From the NCBI GenBank assembly GCA_046154185.1, contig JBJXGE010000013.1, positions 1 through 64,000 of the forward strand: 64,000 bases of DNA, in the 5' to 3' direction. Shown here one piece after another: positions 44,201-51,685 of the stretch. The notes beneath the pieces were generated by a model, which did not search any database, had not been told where the DNA came from, and saw nothing but the letters and a program-made list of their open reading frames with translations. Within the stretch, counting starts at the first letter, position 1. Each line of letters begins with the position of its first letter. The DNA comes from JBJXGE01 sp046154185. GTDB lineage: Bacteria; Planctomycetota; UBA8108; UBA1146; JAJFFE01. The position numbers were made by a program, and so were the translations under genes.

Positions 44201-45759
44201 ACGAGTCGGGCGACCTGCTGACGGAGTTCGCTCAGGCGCTCGAGATATTTCGTAACCGCGGTCGCAGCGCGGATGTGATGCGTCCGCTACTCGACTGGCT
44301 TATTCGCACAATCGGCGCCGAACGAGCTTTCCTTTTTGCAGTTCGCGACGACGGTAGTTACCACGTGCGCGGCGCTCGCAACGCCGACGGCGAAGTCATC
44401 ACCGACGCCGAGCGCTGGATTTCGCTCTACGTCGTACGGCGTGCGCTTGATTCAAAGGCCGCGAGTTTTTTCCCCGACGCTCGTTCCGACCGGCGACTCA
44501 GAACCGAGGGCGAACGCGAGCATGGTGTGCGGGCGCGCTCGATCTTGGCGTTGCCGCTCGCGACGCCGACTGCTCAGAGCATCCTCTACTTGGACTCGCG
44601 CTTCCGTCCCATTGAGTGGCGTGATCCGCCGACCCCGGCGCTGCAGCTTGTCCTCGATCTGCTGCTGTTCTTGGGTGAATTGGATGCCGCTGAGCACGAG
44701 TTGCGGATGTTGCGTCGCCGGCTGAGTCGCGAAACTGCTCTCGCGAGCGCGACGGCGGCGTCTGCCGTCACGGCGAACGCACGCGTTGTCCCCGCGCCCG
44801 CCGACTTCACGGTCGCGACGCGCGAACTCGACTTCCACGGTTTCCTGACTCGCTCGCCAGCGCTGATCGCCGCGCTCGATGAGATGCGTCGGCTCGCGCC
44901 TTCAAACTTGGCGATCCTGATCGAAGGCGAGAGCGGCACCGGCAAAGAAGTGCTTGCCCGCGCGATTCACGCGGAGTCGGGCCGCAAGGGACCGTTCGTG
45001 ACCCTCAGCTCGGGCGTGATGCCGGACACACTGGTAGAGATCCAATTGTTTGGGCACGACAAGGGCGCCTTCACCGGCGCTGAGCACGCTCGCGCCGGAA
45101 TTATCGAACAGGCGCGCGGCGGCACACTGTTTATCGATGACATAGGCGAAATGTCGGATGAACTGCAAGCCGCGCTGTTGCGAGTTCTCGAGACAGGTCG
45201 TTACCGGCGCGTCAGCGGCGAGACCGATCAGGACGCCGATATCCGAGTTCTGAGCGCCCTGCAGTTGTCCGTGCAGCGCGAACGCAGCATCGGTGCACTC
45301 CGCAGTGATCTCTACTTTCGCTTAGCTGGTTCGGCGATCCGCATTCCGCCGCTCCGAGATCGCAGCGAGGACATCGTGCTGCTCGAACGTATGCTGCGCG
45401 CGCGCCTGCTCGGCGTCAACGAAGTGCCGCGACTCAAACCAGAGGTAGAGCTCGCGATCGTCACATATCATTGGCCGGGCAATGTGCGCGAACTCCTCAA
45501 CCTCATTCGGCGCGTGCTCGCGCTTGGCGAAGTCGAATTGACACTCGAACGCTTTCAACAGATCACGGGTTTTCAAAACGTGGAAGCTACAGTGAAGACC
45601 GGCAGTGATGTTCGCTCGGTTATCGATCGCACGGAACGAGAAGTGATCCTGCGGGCGCTTAGCGAACAACAAGGAAATAAGTCGCTCGCGGCACGCGCCC
45701 TCGGTCTCTCGCGCAAGACGCTTTATCGGCGCATGGAAAAACACGGCATTCCGCTCTAG
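44197..45759 (+). CDS. GAF-containing sigma-54-dependent transcriptional activator
   Basis: 520 aa from GTG 44197 (GTGA overlap with nadK); the frame is open upstream but inside nadK. Residues ~10-170 form a GAF domain ('LLDWLIRTIGAERAFLFAVRDDGSYHVR', 'SILALPLATPTAQSILYLDSRF'), joined by a coil to the AAA+ domain: Walker A 'IEGESGTGKEVLARAIH', 'HDKGAFTGAEHARAGIIEQA', Walker B 'GGTLFIDDIGEMS', sensor region 'RSDLYFRLAGSAIRIPPLRDR', 'WPGNVRELLNLI'. C-terminal Fis HTH 'QQGNKSLAARALGLSRKTLYRRMEKHGI'. Canonical GAFTGA loop; Walker B has Asp-Asp where Asp-Glu is usual. A small ligand may bind the GAF domain and release ATPase activity. Stop is 14 bp before the tandem repeats. Confidence 0.94.
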   Translation: MNESGDLLTEFAQALEIFRNRGRSADVMRPLLDWLIRTIGAERAFLFAVRDDGSYHVRGARNADGEVITDAERWISLYVVRRALDSKAASFFPDARSDRRLRTEGEREHGVRARSILALPLATPTAQSILYLDSRFRPIEWRDPPTPALQLVLDLLLFLGELDAAEHELRMLRRRLSRETALASATAASAVTANARVVPAPADFTVATRELDFHGFLTRSPALIAALDEMRRLAPSNLAILIEGESGTGKEVLARAIHAESGRKGPFVTLSSGVMPDTLVEIQLFGHDKGAFTGAEHARAGIIEQARGGTLFIDDIGEMSDELQAALLRVLETGRYRRVSGETDQDADIRVLSALQLSVQRERSIGALRSDLYFRLAGSAIRIPPLRDRSEDIVLLERMLRARLLGVNEVPRLKPEVELAIVTYHWPGNVRELLNLIRRVLALGEVELTLERFQQITGFQNVEATVKTGSDVRSVIDRTEREVILRALSEQQGNKSLAARALGLSRKTLYRRMEKHGIPL

Positions 45760-45773
45760 CCCCAGAACACGCG

Positions 45774-45880
45774 CTCCCGGGGTAGGCCGCAGGGCCGGCC
45801 AACCCGACATCTCCCGGGGTAGGCCGGCAGACCGGCCAACCCGACATCTCCCGGGGTAGGCCGGCAGACCGGCCAACCCC
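45774..45880. repeat. 37-bp tandem repeat, 2.9 copies, with palindromic core
   Basis: Units at 45774-45810, 45811-45847 and 45848-45880 (last one truncated to 33 bp). Units 2 and 3 are identical over their shared length; unit 1 differs at a few positions. Each unit contains GGCCGG-CAGA-CCGGCC (units 2 and 3), a six-bp hairpin, so three hairpins stand in a row 14 bp after the sigma-54 activator stop. There is no spacer sequence, so it is not a CRISPR. May act as a terminator or as a recombination relic. Confidence 0.85.
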
Positions 45881-45881
45881 G

Positions 45882-46236
45882 GGCTATATCCCGTCGGGCC
45901 TTTCAGGCCCTCTCAGACTCGGAAGTCGCGAATCCATTTTCGCAATGGAGTCGTCGCGCCTGCATTCGAAGACGGCCGCCGACATCACGCATGGCTTCTT
46001 TAAACTCTGAGGGCCTGCAAGGCCGGAGGAGAATCCTCGCCTCGCGCCGGAAATGCGCCGCATGCGCGGTGTCGATGGCGAGGCGAACGGCCTACCGATG
46101 GGCGATGGCAAATCGAGTCGTCCGAGTCGTCACCAATTGAATGCTGTCGCATCGGGTGAACCTCGCGATGCGAATGGCGCGATAGAAAAAGAACCGATCC
46201 GATCTGAGGGCCTGCAAGGCCCGTCGGGTTATAGCC
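45882..46236. repeat. 355-bp inverted-repeat-bounded element (MITE-like)
   Basis: The left arm (45882-45917) and right arm (46203-46236) are near-perfect reverse complements over about 34 bp. A third copy of the arm core lies at 46006-46024. An internal CGCCTCGC/GCGAGGCG pair (46038-46045 and 46078-46085) adds structure. Short frames on both strands (75-93 codons) read through it with no ribosome-binding site or domain. Size, structure and absence of a gene suit a non-autonomous element; copy number needs a genome search. Confidence 0.6.
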
Positions 46237-46431
46237 AGGCCGATCTGGCGGCGCCTTCGGCTCGTAACGGGAAGTTCGCATGACCTTCGCTTTGAAATCG
46301 CGCTCGTTCTAGGTCTATCCCGCCACTGACCGCCGACGGTGTTCTCGGCTCGAAGTCAAAAAATCAGCAATCGTCGTGACATAGGGCCGCGGAAGAAATT
46401 ACTGCCGGAATCCCGCGCGCCGTGCATCCTG

Positions 46432-47046
46432 ATGTATCGCATGCAACGTGCACGTGAGCCTCAACTGGTCGAGGAAGCTCGGCGCGGAGATCGACGAGCG
46501 CTCGAAACCCTGTGGCGAGAGTATCGTCGTTGGGTCGCGGCGATCCTGTTGGCGCATCGACCGGCCGGCGCGGATCTCGATGACCTGCTGCAGGATGTCG
46601 CCGTCGCGTTGGTTGAGCGGATCGGCGACTTGCGCTCCGCCGCGAGTTTTCGCGGCTGGCTGCGAACGGTTGCGCTCAACGTCGCAAGAACTCACGGCCG
46701 GCGCGCTGCCCTCGAACACCGTCGTCGCAAAGAACTCTCGGCGGACGTCTTGGCGGCGGATGGAGCGGCTGCGGCTGAATCGCACGCGGCGTTGGCATCG
46801 AACGATGGAGTCGCTGCGCACGAAGAACGCGCGCGTGTGCTGCGCGCCTTCGACACTCTGACGCCCGACGAACGCGAGCTCCTCGTGTTGCGCAGCGTGC
46901 GCGGGCTCTCTCAGCGCGAGCTTGCACAAATGATGGTGCTGCCGGAGACAACGATCGAAACTCGACTCGCCCGCGCGCGCAAGAAACTGCGCGCGTCGCT
47001 TGCAAAGTCGAATCATTGGCAAGGTGAGCATGGAAATCTCTCGTGA
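46432..47046 (+). CDS. ECF-type RNA polymerase sigma factor
   Basis: 204 aa from ATG 46432 (ATG 46441 is nearly equivalent). Sigma2: 'LVEEARRGDRRALETLWREYRRWVAAILLAHRPAGADLDDLLQDVAVALVERIGDLRSAASFRGWLRTVALNVARTHGRR'. Sigma4: 'AFDTLTPDERELLVLRSVRGLSQRELAQMMVLPETTIETRLARARKKLR'. Lacks region 3, as ECF factors do. The following gene starts 17 bp before its stop and encodes a membrane protein with an anti-sigma-like N-terminus. There is no obvious Shine-Dalgarno. Confidence 0.92.
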   Translation: MYRMQRAREPQLVEEARRGDRRALETLWREYRRWVAAILLAHRPAGADLDDLLQDVAVALVERIGDLRSAASFRGWLRTVALNVARTHGRRAALEHRRRKELSADVLAADGAAAAESHAALASNDGVAAHEERARVLRAFDTLTPDERELLVLRSVRGLSQRELAQMMVLPETTIETRLARARKKLRASLAKSNHWQGEHGNLS

Positions 47047-47671
47047 CGAGGTACTCATCGACCGTGTGGTCGATGGCGACGCGACCGCCGCGGACTGGGC
47101 GGAACTCGAACTCTTGGCCGAGCGAGACCCCGGAACATGGCAGCGGCTCGGCCTCGCGATTCGTAGCGAAGCAGAGTTGCGGCTCGCGCTCGAGTCGGAA
47201 CTCGCGTGCGCCGACCGAGTGGAATTGCCGATCCCGAGTTCGGCGGCGCGGGCGATCGCGAGTGGACCGTTCGCGTTGCGCCCGAAAGCCGGTTGGGTCG
47301 CCGCCGCGCTCGTGCTCGCGACGTGGGGAGCGACGACGGTGCTTGCTCCGCGATCTCCCTCCGCGTCGCTGCCAACGCCAGCTCAGATTGCTGAAACAGA
47401 GAGCAGCGGCGAAGCCCTCTCGGCAAACGCGGCGCTGCGACGCTACGTCGAGCTCGGACGGCGCGAGGGTCGGGTTTTGGCCGAACTGCCCAATCTCGTG
47501 ATGGAGAAGCGCGCGCTTCCCGACCAACAGGCCATGGAAGTGCTCTACCTGCGGCGGACGCTCGAGCGCGCGACGGTCGATCAATTCTTTGACCTCGGTC
47601 GCGATGAGTTCGGCCAACCCGCGAGCATTCCCGTCAGTTACTCGCAAGTCAACGGCGGAGGTTCGCTGTAG
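47030..47671 (+). CDS. candidate membrane anti-sigma factor
   Basis: 213 aa from ATG 47030, preceded by AAGGTGAG. The N-terminal ~1-65 'VLIDRVVDGDATAADWAELELLAERDPGTWQRLGLAIRSEAELRLALE' has the 'D.vvdGd.t..dw.ele.la..dp' pattern of planctomycete anti-sigma factors, without a Zn-binding HxxxCxxC. One membrane helix at ~88-106 (AGWVAAALVLATWGATTVLA) is followed by a ~105-residue periplasmic part with helices. It should sequester the ECF factor on the cytosolic side and release it on an envelope signal. It overlaps the ECF gene by 17 bp and precedes the secreted PDZ protein. Confidence 0.75.
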   Translation: MEISRDEVLIDRVVDGDATAADWAELELLAERDPGTWQRLGLAIRSEAELRLALESELACADRVELPIPSSAARAIASGPFALRPKAGWVAAALVLATWGATTVLAPRSPSASLPTPAQIAETESSGEALSANAALRRYVELGRREGRVLAELPNLVMEKRALPDQQAMEVLYLRRTLERATVDQFFDLGRDEFGQPASIPVSYSQVNGGGSL

Positions 47672-47723
47672 CGGATTCGAGCCCATGAAAATGTTTGGAC
47701 CCAGACTAGGAATGGAGAACGCA

Positions 47724-48848
47724 ATGAACGTCACTTCGAAATTGAGCGCACTGGCGCTGCTGGTCGCGATGAGCTTCGCGCTCGCGGCACGAGCCAGCCA
47801 CGCAACTTGCCCACCTGACGCCGCGCCTGTCGATCTGGATTCTGGCGCCGCGCTGCAGCGTCTCGCTCAAATCCACAACAACGGGCAAGTCTTCGGACAA
47901 TTGCTGCCGACACAACGCCCGCTCGCGTGGCGCGCGGCGGACGGCGACTTCGTGCTCGGCGGTTTGAACGACAATTCGAAAGTGCAGAGATTCTCGCTCT
48001 CGATTCAGAGCAGTACGGATGGCGACTGCAAAGTCATTCTGAACGGCGAGCCAGTTACCGGCGATCGGCTCAAGATCGACGGTGACGATGTCACGGTGCT
48101 CGACAAAGAAGGCAAAACGGTTTTCCAATTCAAGCAGGCGCGCTTGAGCGGATCCGATCCCTGGCTAGGCGCTTACGTCTGGCGCCATCGCGACGCGACG
48201 GGTGGTGGTGACTCGGCGCCACGCAAACGCGTGATGATCGGCATCAACATGAAGCCCGTGAGCGAGGAGCTCGCGGCGCAATGCGGTGTTGAGGCGGACC
48301 AGGCCGTCGTCGTCGCCGAAGTCGTCGAGGGATACGCGGCCGAGCAAGCCGGTCTGAAGAAACACGACATCATCGTAGCGATCGACGGCAAGAGCGGCGT
48401 CACGACCGAGGACGTCACCGCTGCCGTGAGCGGCAAAAAATCCGGCGACGAGCTACGGCTGCGAGTACTGCGCAACGGACAGACGCGAGACATCGTTGTG
48501 GTCGCGCAGGAGCGCGAAGTGCCGGATTCGAACGAGCCAGGCCTTTTCTCGACGCACTTCGACCACGAGGCGCTCGCGGACAGCTTCAGCCACTGGACGC
48601 CGGATGCGTTGAATCGACTCGGCCAAATGCGGTTCTATCGGCACGATCTCGGCAACGCATTCCCGGAGATCTTCTTTGGGGATGCCAAAGGTTTGAATGG
48701 CGGTGGCGCAGAGTCCGAGCCCGCCGAAGGGGCGGCCGGTTCAGCGCCTCAGAAGGCTTCCACCGCGTCGAAACTCGATCGGCTCGAGGAGCGGCTCGAT
48801 CGACTCGAGAAGTTGCTGGAGCGATTGCTCGATAAGAAGTCATTCTAA
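47724..48848 (+). CDS. exported PDZ-domain protein
   Basis: 374 aa from ATG 47724 (GGAG six bases upstream; ATG 47712 also possible). Signal peptide 'KLSALALLVAMSFALAARASHA'. Residues ~35-160 are beta-rich and unassigned. A PDZ domain lies at ~175-275: 'RVMIGINMKPVSEELAAQCGVEADQAVVVAEVVEGYAAEQAGLKKHDIIVAIDGKSGVTTEDVTAAVSGKKSGDELRLRVLRNGQTRDIVVV'. A C-terminal leucine-heptad coil 'LDRLEERLDRLEKLLERLL' ends it. There is no protease domain, so it probably binds unfolded C-termini or partners in the periplasm, a possible sensor for the ECF/anti-sigma pair encoded just upstream. Confidence 0.9.
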   Translation: MNVTSKLSALALLVAMSFALAARASHATCPPDAAPVDLDSGAALQRLAQIHNNGQVFGQLLPTQRPLAWRAADGDFVLGGLNDNSKVQRFSLSIQSSTDGDCKVILNGEPVTGDRLKIDGDDVTVLDKEGKTVFQFKQARLSGSDPWLGAYVWRHRDATGGGDSAPRKRVMIGINMKPVSEELAAQCGVEADQAVVVAEVVEGYAAEQAGLKKHDIIVAIDGKSGVTTEDVTAAVSGKKSGDELRLRVLRNGQTRDIVVVAQEREVPDSNEPGLFSTHFDHEALADSFSHWTPDALNRLGQMRFYRHDLGNAFPEIFFGDAKGLNGGGAESEPAEGAAGSAPQKASTASKLDRLEERLDRLEKLLERLLDKKSF

Positions 48849-48868
48849 ATTCGTCAGCGCTTTTCTCG

Positions 48869-50401
48869 TCAAGTTTCGGCTCGGCGCCCACTCCGAGCCG
48901 AAACTTCTTCTTGCTCAGTGCGTCGATCGTGCGCGCGGCTGAGCCAATAAATGACGACACCGACCGCGAGTATCACAGCCGCGCGCAGTACGGCTTCGAG
49001 TTCGGCGGTGAAAACTGCGCTCACGATGATAATGCCGGCGCACGCGACAAAGATTCCCGGCACCCACGGGTACCCCGGCGTCCGGAATCCGATGTGCGCG
49101 TCGAGCTGGCGTCTGCGCAGCACGAAGAGCCCAATCCCGCACAACGCAAAGGCCAGCCAATCGACGAGCGTCGCGCATTGGAGCAGCGAGAGTTTGTCGC
49201 CGAAGAAAAGATGCGCGATGGCGAACCCGCCTTGGAGTGCGATCGCGACCGCGGGAGTTCGATGCACGGGATGCACGCGGCCGGCCGCGCGCAGAAAGAC
49301 GCCGTCACGCGCCATTGCGAAGTAGATGCGCGGCGTCGCCATGATCAACGCATGCGTGATGGCGAAAGTCGAGAGCATCACCAAGAGCGAGACAATCGTC
49401 ACTCCGTTCGGAGCGACAGCGCCGAACGCTGTTGCGACGGGCGTCGATGACGCACCGACGCCGGCCGGCGTGAGGATCGCCGCGAGCGCGCCGTTGAGTC
49501 CGACATACAAGACGACGACGACCGCGGTGCCGAGCAGTATCGCGCGCGGCATCGTGCGCTGCGGCGCGCGCATCTCGCCGGCGAGAGCCGCAACATTTTG
49601 CCAACCGCCATATGCGAACGCGACCGAGAGCAGCGCCGCGAACAAAGCTTGCGTCGCGTGACTCGCCGGCAAGGGCGCGGGGCGGTCGACCGCCGCCGCC
49701 GGGTCCGCCACGACGAACCCACTTGCCACGAGCGCACCCGCCACAATCACCAGGACGATGCCGACAATCTTGCTGATCATCGCCGCGTTGTGCACGCGCG
49801 CGCCGAATTTCACGCCGCGGCGGTTCAGCATCGTCAACGCGGCGATGAGTCCCGCCGCGATGGCCAGCTTCGCCTTCGAGCCGAATGGCTCCACACCCAT
49901 TGTGGCGACCAGCGCCGCTTCGAAGTGTTCCGTGAAGACGGTTGCGACGTACGCAATTGCGCTCGAACAAATCGCCGCGAGTAGCAGCCAGCCATACAGA
50001 TAAGCGACGAAGTGCCCAAAGGCCTCTCGCAAGTACACGTACTGCCCACCTGCGTGCGGCAAGCGAGCACCGAGTTCCGCGAACACCAACGCGCCGGTTA
50101 TGGCGAGCAAACCGCCTGCGGCCCACAACCCAAGAATTCCGGCGAGGTTCGGCGTCGCCCGCGCGATTTCCTGCGGCGCGCTGAAGATTCCCGCGCCAAC
50201 GATGCAGCCCATCACCAGCATCGTCGAGTCAAAAAGGCCGAGCACCGGCACCAGCCCGGTCGTGGCGGGACTGTTCCCGGTCGGTTGCTCCGGCGACGCG
50301 GCATCGACGATGAGCTGAACCCGCCTTTCCTGGTGGTCTGAAAGTTTGAGTGCTTTCAGCCGGGCAGTCTCGGCCGCCCAAGATTGCGCGTCAAGCGTCA
50401 T
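48869..50401 (-). CDS. APC-superfamily amino-acid permease
   Basis: 510 aa with about twelve membrane segments. First helix has the APC signature 'FDSTMLVMGCIVGAGIFSAPQEIARATPNLAGILGLWAAGG', then 'YVYLREAFGHFVAYLYGW', 'MLNRRGVKFGARVHNAAMISKIVG', 'VAFAYGGWQNVAALAGEMRAPQRTMPRAIL' and 'ATPRIYFAMARDGVFLRAAGRVHPVHRTP'. These proteins exchange or import amino acids or polyamines across the inner membrane. The ~45-residue N-terminus is hydrophilic. The closing codons form the hairpin at 48871-48906. Convergent with the PDZ gene. Confidence 0.92.
   Translation of the reverse strand: MTLDAQSWAAETARLKALKLSDHQERRVQLIVDAASPEQPTGNSPATTGLVPVLGLFDSTMLVMGCIVGAGIFSAPQEIARATPNLAGILGLWAAGGLLAITGALVFAELGARLPHAGGQYVYLREAFGHFVAYLYGWLLLAAICSSAIAYVATVFTEHFEAALVATMGVEPFGSKAKLAIAAGLIAALTMLNRRGVKFGARVHNAAMISKIVGIVLVIVAGALVASGFVVADPAAAVDRPAPLPASHATQALFAALLSVAFAYGGWQNVAALAGEMRAPQRTMPRAILLGTAVVVVLYVGLNGALAAILTPAGVGASSTPVATAFGAVAPNGVTIVSLLVMLSTFAITHALIMATPRIYFAMARDGVFLRAAGRVHPVHRTPAVAIALQGGFAIAHLFFGDKLSLLQCATLVDWLAFALCGIGLFVLRRRQLDAHIGFRTPGYPWVPGIFVACAGIIIVSAVFTAELEAVLRAAVILAVGVVIYWLSRAHDRRTEQEEVSARSGRRAET
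48871..48906. terminator. long hairpin terminator overlapping the permease 3' end
   Basis: AAGTTTCGGCTCGG (48871-48884) and CCGAGCCGAAACTT (48893-48906) form a 14-bp perfect stem with an 8-nt loop, followed by CTTCTT. On the plus strand it ends the PDZ gene; on the minus strand the stem is the last codons of the permease. Likely a bidirectional terminator in a convergent pair. Confidence 0.75.
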
Positions 50402-50622
50402 AGTTCCTGCTGAGGATGCGTGGCGCGCCGGAATCCAAGACCGGGTGGCGCTCGTACATCTCGCGTGGCTTTCTCGACTTCAAACACCTGCGCCGCGCGC
50501 CGCTAGCAGCGCGACAGGAACAACCTTGCATCCCCGTACCAACATGGTGAACTTCTGCTCGTAAATACGGTCCTGGCAATCGCGAGTAGGCTCCCGATTC
50601 CCACGCTTCCAAGGAGGTTTTC

Positions 50623-51546
50623 ATGCAGCTCGGTTTCCGTTCGTCCCGTCGACAGATTCTGCTTTGTTCAGCGATTGCGTTGACCGCCGTGGCGCTCACG
50701 ACGGCACCCGCGCGCGCGGCGAATCACTTGATCGACATCAATGAGGTCTACACCAACGCCGATGGCAGTGTGCAGTTTGTCGAGCTATTGGCGCTCTCCG
50801 CGTTTCAAACCCAGCTCGCTCCGACGCGCATCAACACCTTCGACGGCGCGGGTGCGGGACCGACGCTGGCCTTCGATTTCACCGCCGCCTTTCCCGCGCT
50901 CGGTAACGGCGAGACGGTGCTCGTCGCGACCCCGGGTTTTCAAGCGCTGTTCGGTATCGCGCCGGATTTCATCATGCCCGCCAATAGCATTTCGCTGACC
51001 AACGGTCGCGTCGTTTTTCAAATTGAGGCGCCGTGCGGAGTGATCCCAAATTGCGAAATCGATGCGGTCGCATACGGCAGCTACACCGGCGCGACTGGGA
51101 TGTATGGGTCCCCCGCGGCCGCCTTGCCGAGTTCCGGCACCGAGTCGCTGGTGCGTCTCGTCACGGCATTTTGCAACTGCGGCAACAATGCCACCGATTG
51201 GGCGGTCGGCCCTCCGACCCCGACCAACAACGCGGGCGCGGTTGGGATGTTGCCGCCGCCACCAGATGATGACTTCCGTCGCGGAGACTGTAACGGCGAT
51301 CTCAGCATTAATATCGCCGACGCGATTTGCACACTCGGATTTCTCTTCAGCATGACGGGCACCCCGACTTGCCTCGACGCGCTCGATGGCAACGACGACG
51401 AGGCCGTCAACATCGCCGACGCGGTCTATGTGTTGAGCTTCTTGTTCAGCATGGGCGTCGCACCACCCGCGCCCGGTCCCGATCTCTGCGGACCCGACCC
51501 GGCCGGTACATTGATCGATTGCGTCGACTACGCCGGCTGCCCGTAG
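50623..51546 (+). CDS. exported protein with C-terminal paired EF-hand (dockerin-like) module
   Basis: 307 aa; AAGGAGGTTTTC ahead of ATG 50623 is near-perfect. N-terminus has RR and a hydrophobic core ('RRQILLCSAIALTAVALTTAPARAA'), possibly a Tat-type signal. Residues ~32-205 look like a lamin-tail-type beta-sandwich ('IDINEVYTNADGSVQFVELLAL', 'ISLTNGRVVFQIEAPCG'). The C-terminal ~75 residues are 'FRRGDCNGDLSINIADAICTLGFLF' and 'CLDALDGNDDEAVNIADAVYVLSFLF', two calcium-loop EF-hand units as in dockerins, then 'PGPDLCGPD'. The same module ends the MauG-like protein at 58.5 kb. Likely a surface or extracellular protein. Confidence 0.88.
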   Translation: MQLGFRSSRRQILLCSAIALTAVALTTAPARAANHLIDINEVYTNADGSVQFVELLALSAFQTQLAPTRINTFDGAGAGPTLAFDFTAAFPALGNGETVLVATPGFQALFGIAPDFIMPANSISLTNGRVVFQIEAPCGVIPNCEIDAVAYGSYTGATGMYGSPAAALPSSGTESLVRLVTAFCNCGNNATDWAVGPPTPTNNAGAVGMLPPPPDDDFRRGDCNGDLSINIADAICTLGFLFSMTGTPTCLDALDGNDDEAVNIADAVYVLSFLFSMGVAPPAPGPDLCGPDPAGTLIDCVDYAGCP

Positions 51547-51685
51547 GTTGAAAGCCAAGCGCGTTGCGCGCGCGAGAATGTCAGCCCCGCGACTCTCTCG
51601 CGCGCAACGTCCGACTCGCGGTAAACTGCGCGCCCTGAACCATGGCTAGTCCATCCGGCGCGGTTTTCGCAGAGGCGTGTGCGTG

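Noticed and set aside
45774..45880. Possible CRISPR array
   Set aside because: Repeats are contiguous without spacers and no cas gene is nearby.
46000..46283. Small proteins (75-93 codons) on both strands in the inverted-repeat element
   Set aside because: Open in several frames because of palindromic GC-rich sequence; no SD or domain; better explained as a repeat element.
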